Notes under the pieces: generated by a model | What the model saw: the letters and a program-made list of their open reading frames with translations, nothing else | Told to the model about the DNA's origin: nothing | Databases searched by the model: none | Shown here: positions 7,772 to 17,333 of the stretch, one piece after another | How the letters are laid out: every line of letters starts with the position of its first letter | Numbering within the stretch: position 1 is the first letter of the stretch | Position numbers and translations under genes: made by a program | Assembly: GCF_030811455.1 (NCBI RefSeq) | Contig: NZ_JAUSQU010000001.1 | Coordinates: 1,426,001-1,490,000, forward strand | Source of the DNA: Streptosporangium lutulentum | GTDB lineage: Bacteria; Actinomycetota; Actinomycetes; Streptosporangiales; Streptosporangiaceae | Direction: 5' to 3' | DNA length: 64,000 nucleotides

Positions 7772-8992
7772 TCAGTAGCCCGAACCGGAGCCCGAGTTCG
7801 AGGGGGAGCCGGAATGGGAGGACGAGGACGACGGCGCGGGGGTGGCGGACGGGGACGCCGCGGGGGCGGAGGCTCCCGCCGGACGGATCACGCCGAGCAC
7901 GCCGTGGGTGCCGCCGTCGCTTCCGGCGCTGAACCACAGCGCGTTCTCGCCGCCCACCGTCGCGGTGCCCCGCTCCAGGTCCCACAGGCCGCTCAGGGCG
8001 ATGGGCTTTCCGTCGGCGGAGCGCAGCGGGCCGAGCGAGCGGCCGTTGCGCGGGTTGTAGGCGTTGATCCAGCCGTCGCCGAAGTTTCCGACCAGCAGCG
8101 CTCCCGCCTGGGCGCCGAAGCCCTTCGGCGCCAGGGTCATGGCCCAGGGCGCGTTCAGCGCGCCGCGTGAGGCGAATCGACCGGCGAACCGGCCCGAGCC
8201 GTCGAAGTGGCTGATGAACCCCTTGCCCTTGCCGGCCACGGCCTTGCCGGTCCGCGGATCGCGCTTGGCGTAGGCGACGAGGATGGAACGGCCGACGACC
8301 TCCACGTTGAACGGCGCGTAGTCCTCCGGAACGCCCGGGTCGCGGAACGCGCCGCGGCCCATCTGGAGCCGGTCGAAGTCGCCGTCGAAGACGTGGACGC
8401 GGTTGTGGGCGAAGTCGGCGGCCAGCAGCCTCGGCCCGCGGTCGGTCTGGGCCAGGGCCAGGCCCTTGAGGTCGGCGCCCTTGACGAACGCGCCGATGAC
8501 GGCGTCGTCGGGGTCGGCCTCGGCGTTCCAGCCGGTGATCGCCCCGCTGGGGCTGGCGAAGATGAACGTCGCCGGTCCCGAACCGCCGGGGCCCCTGACC
8601 ACGAACTCCTCACCGGGGTTGACCACCTGCCCGGTGGGCCTGCCGCCGGGAACGCGGACCTGGGTCTTCTCCTGCTTCACCGTGCCCACGCCACCGGAGT
8701 AGACGGTGGCCAGGCCGGTGCCGGCGGCCGAGACCCAGAGCGTCTTGCCCATGGCCAGCCCCCACGGGTTGACCAGCGTGGGATCGGTGACCACGGCCCG
8801 GCCCCGTACGTCCGAGACCAGGTTGACGACCGTGAAACGGGTCTGCGTGTGCGCGGCTCCGGCCGCTGACGTACCCGCCGATGACGTGTCGGCCGCTCCG
8901 GCCGACGCCTTGCCGGTCGTTCCGGCCGACGCCGTACCGGCCACGCCCAGAACCAGCGCCGTGACGCCGGCCGTGACGATGCGTACTCGCAT
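7772..8992 (-). CDS. secreted TIGR03118 family beta-propeller protein
   Basis: A 406-residue exported protein. Residues 1-23 are a clear Sec signal peptide (RIVTAGVTALVLGVAGTASA). After an Ala/Gly/Ser/Thr-rich linker comes the TIGR03118 body, with its typical phrases NLVSDVRGRAVVTDPTLVNPWG, IFASPSGAITGWN, LLAADFAHNRVHVFDGDF, GNFGDGWINAYNP and LSGLWDLERG split over a repeat-like propeller fold. The C-terminus is a Ser/Pro-rich low-complexity tail. The molecular function of the family is not established; NHL-like sugar or protein binding is only a guess. It is a single-gene unit, ending in a strong terminator. Confidence 0.9.
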   Translation of the reverse strand: MRVRIVTAGVTALVLGVAGTASAGTTGKASAGAADTSSAGTSAAGAAHTQTRFTVVNLVSDVRGRAVVTDPTLVNPWGLAMGKTLWVSAAGTGLATVYSGGVGTVKQEKTQVRVPGGRPTGQVVNPGEEFVVRGPGGSGPATFIFASPSGAITGWNAEADPDDAVIGAFVKGADLKGLALAQTDRGPRLLAADFAHNRVHVFDGDFDRLQMGRGAFRDPGVPEDYAPFNVEVVGRSILVAYAKRDPRTGKAVAGKGKGFISHFDGSGRFAGRFASRGALNAPWAMTLAPKGFGAQAGALLVGNFGDGWINAYNPRNGRSLGPLRSADGKPIALSGLWDLERGTATVGGENALWFSAGSDGGTHGVLGVIRPAGASAPAASPSATPAPSSSSSHSGSPSNSGSGSGY

Positions 8993-9088
8993 TCGTGCCT
9001 CCTTTGTACCGGGAGTGCCTGTCGCCGCGAGATACGCGCGGGATCCGGATGCGGTTCACCGGCCTTTTCCGGGGGGCGGGAACGAGAA

Positions 9089-9124
9089 CGGTCCACGGCC
9101 GCCGGGCAGGGCGGCCGTGGACCG
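9089..9124. terminator. terminator of the Entner-Doudoroff operon
   Basis: A 15-bp stem (arms 9089-9103 and 9110-9124, core TCCACGGCCGCC) with a 6-base loop lies about 105 bases beyond the eda stop. Confidence 0.75.
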
Positions 9125-9230
9125 GATTCCGTGGGCGGTCACGCCGGGTCACGGTGACTCACGACCGCGTGCGGACCCGGGGGAGGACGAGGTCCGTTCG
9201 CGAGGTCGTGATCGGCCGGAGGCCCGTGGT

Positions 9231-9842
9231 CTACCGGAGGGCGGCCGCCTCGGCGGCCAGCTTCTCGATCCGGGCGTAGTCACCGGCGGCGAGCGCGTCG
9301 GCCGGGGTGAGCCAGGTGCCGCCCACGCAGCCGACGTTGGGCAGCGCGAGATAGTCGGGGGCGGTCGCGAGCCTGATCCCGCCCGTCGGGCAGAACCGGA
9401 TGTCGGGCAGCGGGCCGCCCAGCGACTTGAGGTACGGCAGGCCGCCTGCGGCCTCGGCCGGGAAGAACTTCATCTCGGTGAGCCCGCGCTCCGCCAGCGT
9501 CATGACCTCCGACGCCGTCGCGACCCCGGGCAGGAACGGGACGCCGCTCGCCTCCATGGCGTCCAGCAGCGCCGGGGTGCTTCCCGGGCTGACCAGGAAC
9601 TTGGCGCCGGCCTTCACCGAGGCCAGCACGTCGGCCTGGACCCGGACGGTCCCGGCGCCGATCACCGCCTCGGGGACCTCGGCGGCGATCCGCTGGATGG
9701 CCTTCAGCGCGTGAGCCGTACGGAGGGTGACCTCGATGACCGGCAGGCCGCCCGCCACCAGGGCCCGGGCCAGGGGGACCGCGGTCTCCAGATCGTCGAT
9801 CACGACGACCGGGATCACCGGGGCGATGGCGAGCAGACTCAT
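9231..9842 (-). CDS. eda: 2-keto-3-deoxy-6-phosphogluconate aldolase
   Basis: This 203-residue class I aldolase splits KDPG to pyruvate and glyceraldehyde-3-phosphate, the last step of the Entner-Doudoroff pathway. Family motifs are IPVVVIDD at the start, the catalytic glutamate in VIEVTLRT, AVIGAGTV, FLVSPG, the Schiff-base lysine in EMKFFPAEAAGG, and FCPTGGI with the phosphate-binding end GGTWLTP. The length matches the family. The ATG at 9842 overlaps the glk stop as ATGA. It is the last gene of zwf-edd-glk-eda. Confidence 0.95.
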   Translation of the reverse strand: MSLLAIAPVIPVVVIDDLETAVPLARALVAGGLPVIEVTLRTAHALKAIQRIAAEVPEAVIGAGTVRVQADVLASVKAGAKFLVSPGSTPALLDAMEASGVPFLPGVATASEVMTLAERGLTEMKFFPAEAAGGLPYLKSLGGPLPDIRFCPTGGIRLATAPDYLALPNVGCVGGTWLTPADALAAGDYARIEKLAAEAAALR

Positions 9843-10822
9843 ACGTACTCCATATCCGACATATCTGATGTATCCGAAGCGCCTGACAGGTGCTGGTTCA
9901 GCCACGCGGCCGCGCCGACGAGCGCGGGCTGGGAGGCCACGATCAGCGTCGTGGAGATACCGGCCAGGTAATCGTTCAACGTGGGGGTGGCCTCGAACCG
10001 GCGGCGGAAGTCGCTGGAGAGGACCCGGTCCACGATACGCGGCAACACGCCGCCGCCCAGATAGACGCCGCCGCGGGCGCCCAGGGTCATGGCGACGTTT
10101 CCCGCGAAGGTGCCGAGCATGCCGCAGAAGACCTCGACGGTCTCCGCGCACAGCGGGTCGTCCATCCCGGTCACGATCTCCGAGGAGGACAGCCGCGGCG
10201 CGTCCACGCCGTGGACCATCGCGAGCCCGCGGTGCAGCCGCGACAGGCCAGGCCCCGACAGCAGGTGCTCGGCCTCCACGTGGCCGAGTCCGTCCGCGCG
10301 CAGGGCCTGGACGATCGCGTGGTCGCGCTCGTCCAGGACCGGCATCGTCACGTGCCCGCCCTCACCGGGGATCGGCACCCAGCCCTGCGCCGCGGGCACC
10401 AGGCCGCCCACGCCCAGCCCGGTCCCGGGACCGAGCACGGCCTTGACGCCGCGCGAGGGCTTCGGCCCGCCCAGGGAGACCAGGTCCCGGCCCCGCAGGT
10501 GGGGCAGGGAGGCCGCCAGGGCCTCGAAGTCGTTGAGCGGCCAGGCGTCCGGGACGCCCAGGTCGCGCACCGAGCCCGACCACCCGGCGTTGGTGAGCCG
10601 GTAGTGGTCGCCGTTGACAGGACCCGCGATCGCGACACACGCCGCTCCCGGCTGAACTCCGCCCGCATGGTCTGCGAGATAGGCGGCTACGGCTTCGGGA
10701 AGGCCATCGTGATCGGCGACCGCCAGGACGGCCACCGCCTCGGGCCGGCCACCCGGTTCGGTGATCAGCCCGAACCGGGCGTTGGTGCCGCCGACATCGG
10801 CGACGAGCCAGGGAAGGCTCAC
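9839..10822 (-). CDS. glk: glucokinase, proteobacterial (Glk) type
   Basis: A 327-residue ATP-dependent glucokinase making glucose-6-phosphate. The start region [15 protein letters not shown] and the phrases [49 protein letters not shown] and [15 protein letters not shown] identify the E. coli Glk family (PF02685) rather than the ROK-type glucokinases usual in actinomycetes. The catalytic Asp is in LNDFEA. The GTG at 10822 has GGAGG upstream and overlaps the edd stop as GTGA; the longer frame to 10981 is inside edd. The short Asp/Ser/Met tail ([12 protein letters not shown]) is unusual. Confidence 0.93.
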   Translation of the reverse strand: MSLPWLVADVGGTNARFGLITEPGGRPEAVAVLAVADHDGLPEAVAAYLADHAGGVQPGAACVAIAGPVNGDHYRLTNAGWSGSVRDLGVPDAWPLNDFEALAASLPHLRGRDLVSLGGPKPSRGVKAVLGPGTGLGVGGLVPAAQGWVPIPGEGGHVTMPVLDERDHAIVQALRADGLGHVEAEHLLSGPGLSRLHRGLAMVHGVDAPRLSSSEIVTGMDDPLCAETVEVFCGMLGTFAGNVAMTLGARGGVYLGGGVLPRIVDRVLSSDFRRRFEATPTLNDYLAGISTTLIVASQPALVGAAAWLNQHLSGASDTSDMSDMEYV

Positions 10823-12723
10823 AGAGCCTCCTTCACCCGGGCGTCGGAGGCGCCCTGGGCCGACAGGGCGCCTGCGACGCTCTCGGCGTGGCCGTTCAGG
10901 GCGAAGATTCCCGCGCCGCGCTCGGCGGGGCCCGCCGCACGGCGGAAGGCGGAGAACAGCTCGCGCCCCGTCCCCACCCACTGGGCGTCGGTGAGCGGCG
11001 CGCCCAGCGGCGTGCGGGCGGCCAGTTCCTCGGCGGGGACCAGCAGTTCCAGGGTGCCGGCGGCGGCGTCGAGGCGGATCGGGTCACCGTCCAGGACCAG
11101 CGCGATCGGACCGCCGTCCGCGGCCTCGGGCGACAGGTGGATGGCGGCGGGAACCTTGCCGGACGCGCCGGACATGCGGCCGTCGGTGACGATCGCCACC
11201 CGCTGTCCCCGATCCAGCAGCACCGCCATCGGCGGGGTGAGCTTGTGCAGCTCGGGCATGCCGTTCGCGCTCGGTCCCTGGTAGCGGATGACCGCCACGA
11301 AGTCCTGCCCGTCCAGCTCGCCCGCCTCGAAGGCGCGCAGCAGCTCCAGCTGGTCGTCGAAGACCTTCGCGGGCGCCTCGATGAGCAGGTGCTCGTCCTT
11401 GACCGCGGAGACCTTGCTGACCGCGCGGCCCAGGTTGCCGTCGAGCATGTGGATGCCGCTGTCGGAGGAGAAGGCGTCGGAGACGGGACGGAGCACGTCC
11501 GGGTCGGTGCTGCCCTCGGTGCGCTCCTGCCAGACCAGCTCGCCGTCCTTGAGCTCGACGGCCGAGCGGTAGTGGTCGAGCCCGCGCCCGGCGATCGTCA
11601 GCACGTCGCCGTGGAGCAGCCCGGCGTCCAGCAGCTCGCCGATGAGTACCTGCATGCCGCCCGCGGCCTGGAAGTGGTTCACGTCCGCCTGGCCGTTGGG
11701 GTACATGCGGGTCAGGAGCGGCACCACCTTCGACAGCGCGGCCAGGTCGTCCCAGAGCAGCTCGATGCCCGCCGCCGCGGCGATGGCGACGATGTGCATG
11801 GTGTGGTTCGTCGAACCGCCGGTGGCCAGCAGCGCCACGCAGGCGTTGACGATGGCCTTCTCGTCGACGACCTCGCCGACGGGGGTGTACTCGTCGCCGT
11901 GCACGGTCAGCTCGACCGCGCGCCTGCCCGCGGCCTTCGTCAGGGCCTCGCGCAGCTCGGTGCGCGGGTTGACGAAGGTCGCGCCCGGCAGGTGCAGGCC
12001 CATGACCTCGATCATGACCTGGTTGGAGTTGGCGGTGCCGTAGAAGGTGCAGGTGCCCGCGGAGTGGTAGGACTGCGACTCGGCGTCGAGCAGCTCGCCC
12101 TTGCCGACCTTGCCCTCGGCGAACAGCTGCCGGGTGCGGGCCTTGACCTTGTTGGGCAGGCCCGAACCCATCGGCCCGGCCGGGACGAAGACCGCCGGCA
12201 GGTGGCCGAAGTGCAACGCGCCGATCAGCAGGCCCGGCACGATCTTGTCGCAGACGCCGAGCAGGAGGGAGGTGTCGAACATGTCGTGCGAGAGCGCGAT
12301 CGCCGTGGCCATCGCGATGACCTCACGGCTGTAGAGCGACAGCTCCATGCCCGCGCGGCCCTGCGTGATGCCGTCGCACATGGCGGGCACGCCGCCGGCG
12401 AACTGGGCGACGCCGCCCGCCTTGCGGACGGCCGCCTTGAGGATCGGCGGGTAGGTCTCGTACGGCTGGTGCGCCGACAGCATGTCGTTGTAGCTCGACA
12501 CGATCGCCACGCCCGGCTTGACGTTGGCCCGCAGGTCCAGCTTGTCGGCCTCGCCCGCGGCGGCGAAGCCGTGGGCGAGGTTGGCGCACCCCAGACTTGC
12601 CCTGGCCGGCCCGCGCCCGCGCGCGGCCTCGGCCTCGGCGTGGAGCCGCGCCAGATACGCGGTACGGCTGGCGCGGCTGCGCTCGATCAGGCGGTCGGTG
12701 ACCTCCTGGATGACGGGATGCAC
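10819..12723 (-). CDS. edd: 6-phosphogluconate dehydratase
   Basis: A 634-residue IlvD/Edd-family dehydratase with a [4Fe-4S] cluster, converting 6-phosphogluconate to KDPG. Recognisable Edd sequence includes [95 protein letters not shown] and [13 protein letters not shown]. The cluster cysteines lie in the MCDG, GVCDK and AGTCT motifs. The GTG at 12723 has GGAGGAGG five bases upstream. It lies about 100 bases downstream of zwf and overlaps glk by GTGA. The length is slightly above the roughly 605 residues of the enterobacterial enzyme. Confidence 0.95.
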   Translation of the reverse strand: MHPVIQEVTDRLIERSRASRTAYLARLHAEAEAARGRGPARASLGCANLAHGFAAAGEADKLDLRANVKPGVAIVSSYNDMLSAHQPYETYPPILKAAVRKAGGVAQFAGGVPAMCDGITQGRAGMELSLYSREVIAMATAIALSHDMFDTSLLLGVCDKIVPGLLIGALHFGHLPAVFVPAGPMGSGLPNKVKARTRQLFAEGKVGKGELLDAESQSYHSAGTCTFYGTANSNQVMIEVMGLHLPGATFVNPRTELREALTKAAGRRAVELTVHGDEYTPVGEVVDEKAIVNACVALLATGGSTNHTMHIVAIAAAAGIELLWDDLAALSKVVPLLTRMYPNGQADVNHFQAAGGMQVLIGELLDAGLLHGDVLTIAGRGLDHYRSAVELKDGELVWQERTEGSTDPDVLRPVSDAFSSDSGIHMLDGNLGRAVSKVSAVKDEHLLIEAPAKVFDDQLELLRAFEAGELDGQDFVAVIRYQGPSANGMPELHKLTPPMAVLLDRGQRVAIVTDGRMSGASGKVPAAIHLSPEAADGGPIALVLDGDPIRLDAAAGTLELLVPAEELAARTPLGAPLTDAQWVGTGRELFSAFRRAAGPAERGAGIFALNGHAESVAGALSAQGASDARVKEAL

Positions 12724-12824
12724 TCGGCCTCCTCCGTTGTCGCCGGGCCGGCCTGCGTGCTCCGCCGGGCCCGGGTGCTCTGTTCGGTCTGCGTGCTTCA
12801 CGCGGTCGTTCACGTCCCCGCCGC

Positions 12825-14300
12825 TCACGCGGGGTACTCCTCGTGCCAGGCACGGTCGCTGCGGCTGACGAGCTCGTGGGCTCCCGCCGGGCCGGAGCTG
12901 CCCGCCGGGTACGGCTCCGGCGCGGTGCCGTACGACTCCCACTCGCTGAGGATCGGGTCGATCCACCGCCAGGCGGCCTCCACCTCGTCGCGGCGCATGA
13001 ACAGCGTCGGGTTTCCGGTGAGGACGTCCATGAGCAGCCGCTCGTAGGCCTCGGGCACCCGGCTGGTGAAGGTCTCGGCGAAGCTCAGGCTGAGCGGGAC
13101 CGGCTTGAGCGCCACCTCGCCCGCGCCCGGCTCCTTGGCCATGATGTGCAGCTTGATGCCCTCGCTCGGCTGCAGCCGGAGCACCAGCCGGTTGGGCGTG
13201 CTGCCGGGGTAGATCGAGTGGGGCACGTCCTTGAACTGCACCACGATCTCCGAGTGCCGGTACGGCATGCGCTTGCCGGTGCGCAGGTAGAACGGCACGC
13301 CCGCCCAGCGCCAGTTCTTCACCTCGGCGCGGATCGCGGCGAAGGTCTCCACCCGGTGCGAGGCCTCGGTGGGCGCGGTGCTGTCGGGCTCGTCGAGGTA
13401 GCCGGGGACCTGGACGCCGCCGGACTCACCGGCCGTGTACTGGCCGCGGACGGTGAACCGGTCGACCTCGCCACCGGTGATCGCCCTCAGCGACTCCAGG
13501 ACCTTGACCTTCTCGTCGCGGATGGACTCGCGGTCGTTGCGTGACGGCGGTTCCATCGCGACCAGGCACAGGAGCTGGAGCAGGTGGTTCTGCACCATGT
13601 CGCGCAGCGCGCCCGCGTGGTCGTAGTAGCCGCGGCGGCCCGGGGTTCCCACGGTCTCGGCGACGGTGATCTGGACGTGGTCGATCCAGAGGGAGTTCCA
13701 GATCGGCTCCAGGAACGCGTTGGCGAACCGGAGCACGAGCAGGTTCTGGACCGTCTCCTTGCCCAGGTAGTGGTCGATGCGGTAGATCTGCCGCTCGTCG
13801 AAGATGGCGCCGACCTCGTCGTTGATGCGCTGAGCGCTGGGGAGGTCGCGGCCGAGCGGCTTCTCCAGCACCACCCGCGAGGCGGGGGTGACCAGACCGG
13901 CGCGGTGCAGCTCCCTGCAGAACGGGCCGAACGTCATGGGCGGGCTGGCCAGGTAGAACACCCGGCTCCGCTGCTCGTGCCCGGCGAGCAGGGCGGTGAG
14001 TTTCGCCCAGCCCGTCACGTCCTCGCCGCCGATGTCGACGGAGACGTGGTGCAGGCGGTCGAGGAAGCGCTGCCAGGTGCCGAGGTCGTCCACCGGTACG
14101 GAGCCGCGTACCTCCGCGTCCACCTTGCCGCGGAAGTCGGCGTCGTCGAGCCCGCCGCGGGACATCGCGATGATGCGGGTCTCGGGGGACAGACGGCCGT
14201 CGCGGTCGCAGTGATAGAGCGCGGGAAAAAGTTTCCGCATGGAGAGGTCGCCTGTGCCGCCGAAGACGATCAGGTCGGCGGGTTGCGGGGTCTCGGACAT
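12825..14300 (-). CDS. zwf: glucose-6-phosphate dehydrogenase
   Basis: A 491-residue enzyme oxidising glucose-6-phosphate to the lactone with NAD(P). The dinucleotide motif [19 protein letters not shown] is at the N-terminus. The active-site signature [15 protein letters not shown] is near residue 175, followed by [20 protein letters not shown]. The conserved [18 protein letters not shown] and [26 protein letters not shown] near the C-terminus are typical. The ATG at 14300 is the family start; the frame extends to 14387 without support. It heads the minus-strand Entner-Doudoroff operon and is divergent from the ROK regulator. Confidence 0.96.
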   Translation of the reverse strand: MSETPQPADLIVFGGTGDLSMRKLFPALYHCDRDGRLSPETRIIAMSRGGLDDADFRGKVDAEVRGSVPVDDLGTWQRFLDRLHHVSVDIGGEDVTGWAKLTALLAGHEQRSRVFYLASPPMTFGPFCRELHRAGLVTPASRVVLEKPLGRDLPSAQRINDEVGAIFDERQIYRIDHYLGKETVQNLLVLRFANAFLEPIWNSLWIDHVQITVAETVGTPGRRGYYDHAGALRDMVQNHLLQLLCLVAMEPPSRNDRESIRDEKVKVLESLRAITGGEVDRFTVRGQYTAGESGGVQVPGYLDEPDSTAPTEASHRVETFAAIRAEVKNWRWAGVPFYLRTGKRMPYRHSEIVVQFKDVPHSIYPGSTPNRLVLRLQPSEGIKLHIMAKEPGAGEVALKPVPLSLSFAETFTSRVPEAYERLLMDVLTGNPTLFMRRDEVEAAWRWIDPILSEWESYGTAPEPYPAGSSGPAGAHELVSRSDRAWHEEYPA

Positions 14301-14444
14301 GGGGGATGGCTCCGTTGATCTACCGAAATTGGGGATAGATCGGACACTAGTCACATCTTGCGCTCTACACAAGCTGAGTTTTGTCATTTGAGATGAGAAA
14401 GTGCGAAGTTTTCATTTCATAACTGGGTGTGGTTCACTTGGCCG
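14301..14444. promoter_or_regulatory. divergent promoter region zwf / ROK regulator
   Basis: This 144-base divergent region is clearly A+T-richer than its flanks. It includes an imperfect inverted repeat, ATGAGAAA...TTTTCAT (about 14392-14415), just before the ROK gene. This is a plausible operator for the ROK protein, placed to control both itself and zwf-edd-glk-eda. No experimentally known motif was recognised. Confidence 0.45.
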
Positions 14445-15614
14445 ATGCCTCGACGTCCCGCTACCGCGCTGGCCACCAGCGGTGAGGTGCTTCGCCTCAT
14501 TCGCACCGGCGAGGCTTCCACGCGGGCGGACATAGGGCGTGTCACCGGTCTGTCCCGACCCGCCGTCTCCCTGCGTGTCACCGAGTTGCTGGACCGGCGT
14601 CTGGTCGTGGAGGACAGCGAGGGCCCGTCCACCGGTGGCCGCCCGCCCACCCGCCTGGTCTTCAACGCCGCCGGCGGTGTGGTGCTCGTCGCCTCCCTGG
14701 GCGCCAGCCGCGCGCAGATCGCCGTCTGCGACCTCGCCGGAGCCGTGCTGGCCCGTGCCGGCCTGGCCGTCGACGTGGAGGAGGGACCGGACGTCGTCCT
14801 CCCCCTCGTCATGCAGACCTGGAGCGAGCTGCTCGGAGACCGGTCGCTCTCGGCGGTGCGCGGCGTCGGCATGGGCGTCCCGGCCACGGTGGAGTTCGCG
14901 GCGGGCCGTACCGAGAGCGCCCGCATCATGGCGGGCTGGACCGGCGTGGCCGTCCCGCCGATCATCGCCGAGCGCTTTCCCGCGCCCGTCTTCCTCGACA
15001 ACGACGTGAACGTCATCGCGATCGGCGAGCACCGTGAGATCTACGCGGGCGAGGTCGCCGACCTGCTGTTCATCAAGGTCTCCACCCGGATCGGCTCCGG
15101 GGTCATCGCGGGCGGTGAGATCCTGCGGGGAGCGCTGGGCGCCGCCGGGGAGATCGGGCACATCCCGGTCAGGGACGGCGGGGGAGTGCTCTGCCGCTGC
15201 GGCAACATCGACTGCGTCGACTCGGTGGCGAGCGGGACCGCGATCCTGCGCGACCTCCGCGCCCGAGGGCACGAGGTCAAGAGCCTGGCCGACGTGGTGG
15301 CCCTGGTGCGGGCCGGTGACGCCGAGACCATGACCGTGGTCCGCAACGCGGCCCGGATGCTGGGGGAGGTCGTCGCCAGCGCGGTCAACCTGCTCAATCC
15401 CGCGGTGGTCGTCCTCGGCGGAGACGTGGCCGAGACCTTCCAGCCGATGGTGTCAGGCGTCAGGGAGGTCGTCCACCGGCGCTCGACCGCCCTGGCCACC
15501 CGCAACCTGAGGATCGAGCGCAGCCGCCTCGGTCCCGGCGCCGGAATCGTCGGCTGCGCCCACATGGTCCTCGACCACATCCTGTCTCCCGAGGCCGTCG
15601 ACTCCCTCCCCTGA
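14445..15614 (+). CDS. ROK-family transcriptional regulator
   Basis: A 389-residue sugar-responsive repressor. An N-terminal winged helix (SGEVLRLIRTGEASTRADI, GLSRPAVSLRVTELL, residues 8-55) is followed by a ROK kinase-like domain: FLDNDVNVIAIGE, GSGVIAGGEILRGALGAAGE, and the zinc-binding CRCGNIDCVDS. The GEIGHI phosphate/sugar loop is intact, but the N-terminal ATP-loop (VLVASLGASRAQIAV) is degenerate, as in NagC/Mlc-type repressors. The divergent position to zwf suggests it controls the Entner-Doudoroff operon. The start is uncertain: GTG 14427 or ATG 14445, neither with a good ribosome binding site, so a leaderless mRNA is possible. Confidence 0.9.
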   Translation: MPRRPATALATSGEVLRLIRTGEASTRADIGRVTGLSRPAVSLRVTELLDRRLVVEDSEGPSTGGRPPTRLVFNAAGGVVLVASLGASRAQIAVCDLAGAVLARAGLAVDVEEGPDVVLPLVMQTWSELLGDRSLSAVRGVGMGVPATVEFAAGRTESARIMAGWTGVAVPPIIAERFPAPVFLDNDVNVIAIGEHREIYAGEVADLLFIKVSTRIGSGVIAGGEILRGALGAAGEIGHIPVRDGGGVLCRCGNIDCVDSVASGTAILRDLRARGHEVKSLADVVALVRAGDAETMTVVRNAARMLGEVVASAVNLLNPAVVVLGGDVAETFQPMVSGVREVVHRRSTALATRNLRIERSRLGPGAGIVGCAHMVLDHILSPEAVDSLP

Positions 15615-15642
15615 CGGGCTTCGGCTCGCCGCGCTCGGAGGC

Positions 15643-15906
15643 TCAGCCCGCCTCGGTGGTCATGCCCGGACGGCTCCGTGACTGGCGGCGAACCGCGAGC
15701 ACCACGTCCGCGATCACGATCAAGGCCAGCACGACCATGGCGATGATCAGCCAGGTGGTGCCGGTCGCGAAGCCGAACACGCCGAGGATGACGATCGGTA
15801 TGAGCCCGAACGAGCCCAGGCGGATATGGACGACATCTCGCGGTGTCGCACTGACCATCGGCTTCCCGGTCTCGGACGTCTGCTCGGGCAGCTCATCGGG
15901 AGTCAT
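15643..15906 (-). CDS. small two-helix membrane protein
   Basis: An 87-residue protein. After a 30-residue soluble start it has two hydrophobic segments (FGLIPIVILGVFGFATG and WLIIAMVVLALIVIADVVLAV) joined by a short turn, then a basic tail (RRQSRSRPG). AAGGAG lies eight bases upstream of the ATG. It is convergent with the ROK gene. Small proteins of this layout are common in actinomycetes, and I cannot give a function. Confidence 0.8.
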   Translation of the reverse strand: MTPDELPEQTSETGKPMVSATPRDVVHIRLGSFGLIPIVILGVFGFATGTTWLIIAMVVLALIVIADVVLAVRRQSRSRPGMTTEAG

Positions 15907-15954
15907 CGTTTTTCTCCTTCGATCGACAGCATCCGGTACCCGGATGCTGTGCCG

Positions 15955-16344
15955 TCATGCGTTCCGCGGTTCCGTCAATGCCCTCATCAGTCCTTCGGGA
16001 TCGGAGACGGTCAGGGTTGCACCGGGATGGGTGAGGAACCCGCCGGGCGCCAGCGCGGACACCGGAGTACGGAAACGGACGCACACGCCGCGCCTGGCGT
16101 TGGTCCCGAAACTCACCCCGCGATCGGTCAGCGACATGCGTGGCCCGAAGACCTTCCACGGCGAGTAAGGGCCGGTCAGTGTGGCGTCGAGGACGTTGGA
16201 CAACGGCGTGCGCAGCAGCCAGGGGCCGAACCGGACCACGAACTCGCCCTTCTCGGCGATCACGAAGGCGCTGTCGGGACGCACGCCGAGCACTCCGAGG
16301 GGTGTCCGCCACACCGGATCGATGTCGAACGCGAACCGGGGCAC
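15955..16344 (-). CDS. conserved hypothetical protein, PH-like
   Basis: A 129-residue soluble protein rich in short beta strands (RFAFDIDPVWRTP, FVIAEKGEFVVRFGPW, ATLTGPYSPWKVFGPRMSL, GVSFGTNARRGVCVRF). The pattern resembles the actinobacterial family with a PH-like barrel that contains a W-K-V-x-G-P-R-S motif. No catalytic residues are recognised. It starts three bases after the stop of the upstream minus-strand gene, so the two are probably co-transcribed. Confidence 0.75.
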   Translation of the reverse strand: MPRFAFDIDPVWRTPLGVLGVRPDSAFVIAEKGEFVVRFGPWLLRTPLSNVLDATLTGPYSPWKVFGPRMSLTDRGVSFGTNARRGVCVRFRTPVSALAPGGFLTHPGATLTVSDPEGLMRALTEPRNA

Positions 16345-16347
16345 GGT

Positions 16348-16713
16348 TCAGTCCTCCCAGGGCGGCGAGTCGCCCATCTTGGTGTAGTACCTGGCCAGGT
16401 GGGACTTGATCCGCTCGATGTCCCCCTTCGGCACGTCGACCCCGCCCCGAGACCCCCGCATGACCGCTCCGGCGGCCATCACGGCACGCGGTACGACCGT
16501 GAGCTCTCCTCCGATCACGTCGGCGATCGGCAGCTTGTAGCTCTCGAAGTTCCCGGGCGCGTCGTCGTCGTACCAGAGGTGGGCCTCGCGGTACCTGGCG
16601 TTCGGCTCCTTCTCGGCGTCCGCCCACCTGCGGACGCGCTTCTCCTCCGCCTGCCCGTCCCAGGCCCTGCCCCGATCCGTCAGGGGGAGATCCTGGAAGC
16701 GTGTCACTGTCAT
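16348..16713 (-). CDS. conserved small protein resembling a phage head-protease C-terminal segment
   Basis: A 121-residue soluble protein. The C-terminal half (SYKLPIADVIGGELTVVPRA, then GSRGGVDVP, IKSHLARYYTKMGDSPPW) is a conserved module that I know from prophage-encoded head-maturation and portal-neighbour proteins and from stand-alone actinobacterial proteins. No other phage gene is near. The ATG at 16713 has AGGGGA about nine bases upstream; the frame runs on to 16860 without support. Function unknown. Confidence 0.7.
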   Translation of the reverse strand: MTVTRFQDLPLTDRGRAWDGQAEEKRVRRWADAEKEPNARYREAHLWYDDDAPGNFESYKLPIADVIGGELTVVPRAVMAAGAVMRGSRGGVDVPKGDIERIKSHLARYYTKMGDSPPWED

Positions 16714-16818
16714 GATCTCGGTCCCCTCTCGCTTCTCTCCGGGGGCCTCCCTACCCGATCGCTCGAATCCATGCCTGGTTGGCGACATATTTACCCTTGT
16801 GGCGGGGAGAGGATCGGC

Positions 16819-17085
16819 ATGATCGATGAGCGTGAAGCAGGAGAGGAAGCGGTCGAACACGATCTTCCGGAGGAGGATCCGTTACCCCCGGCTCCGCGAG
16901 GCGCCGACGGAGAGAGCCGGGTCGTGGCGGAGCGGTCCGGAGCCGACACCTCCTTCCCCGAACGGCCGCTCCTGGCGGACCCCGACAACGAGCGCCGATC
17001 CAAGGCCGGGGACGGGGAGGTCGGGGACGGCGACGAGACGTCGGGGAAGCGCACGCCCGAACCCGAGGTCGGACCCGCCTCCTGA
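16819..17085 (+). CDS. small acidic, probably disordered protein
   Basis: An 88-residue frame with AGAGGA seven bases before the ATG and a strong terminator directly after the stop. The product is very rich in Glu, Asp, Gly, Pro and Arg (EREAGEEAVEHDLPEEDPLP near the start) with almost no hydrophobic core, so it is likely disordered. No family is recognised. Support comes from the ribosome binding site and terminator rather than from conservation. Confidence 0.55.
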   Translation: MIDEREAGEEAVEHDLPEEDPLPPAPRGADGESRVVAERSGADTSFPERPLLADPDNERRSKAGDGEVGDGDETSGKRTPEPEVGPAS

Positions 17086-17090
17086 GACGA

Positions 17091-17127
17091 CTGCGGCGGG
17101 GCCCCGAACTTCGGGGCCCCGCCGCAG
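17091..17127. terminator. 17-bp hairpin terminator, bidirectional
   Basis: CTGCGGCGGGGCCCCGA (17091-17107) and its reverse complement (17111-17127) form a perfect stem with a 3-base loop between two convergent genes. Confidence 0.85.
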
Positions 17128-17138
17128 GTCCGGCTCAA

Positions 17139-17333
17139 TCAATCCTTAACGGCTTTCTTGACCTTCTTCGCGCTGTCCTTGACCTTCTCGCCGGCCTGCT
17201 TGAGGCCGCCCTTGAGCTGGTCGGTCCTGCCCTCGGCCTCCATCGACCTGTCGTCGGTGGCGCGCCCAACGCCTTCCTTGACCTTGCCCTTGGCCTCCTG
17301 GGCCTTGTTGCGGACCTTGTCGTCAGCGCCCAT
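17139..17333 (-). CDS. CsbD-family stress protein
   Basis: A 64-residue, lysine-rich helical protein with the CsbD pattern: KVRNKAQEAKGKVKEGVGRA, then DDRSMEAEGRTDQLKGGL, ending in a KVKKAVKD tail. CsbD-like proteins are abundant under general stress, often under an alternative sigma factor, and their exact role is unknown. GGAGG lies upstream of the ATG. It is convergent with the acidic small gene across a strong terminator. Confidence 0.93.
   Translation of the reverse strand: MGADDKVRNKAQEAKGKVKEGVGRATDDRSMEAEGRTDQLKGGLKQAGEKVKDSAKKVKKAVKD

Noticed and set aside
7468..7932. 154-codon plus-strand frame between the dehydrogenase and TIGR03118 genes
   Set aside because: It runs through the strong terminator and into the TIGR03118 gene on the other strand, with no conserved sequence.
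10888..13047. 719-codon open frame on the plus strand across edd and zwf
   Set aside because: It is antisense to well-conserved edd/zwf, with repetitive Arg/Gly/Val/Asp composition, no ribosome binding site and no family; this is a GC-skew shadow.
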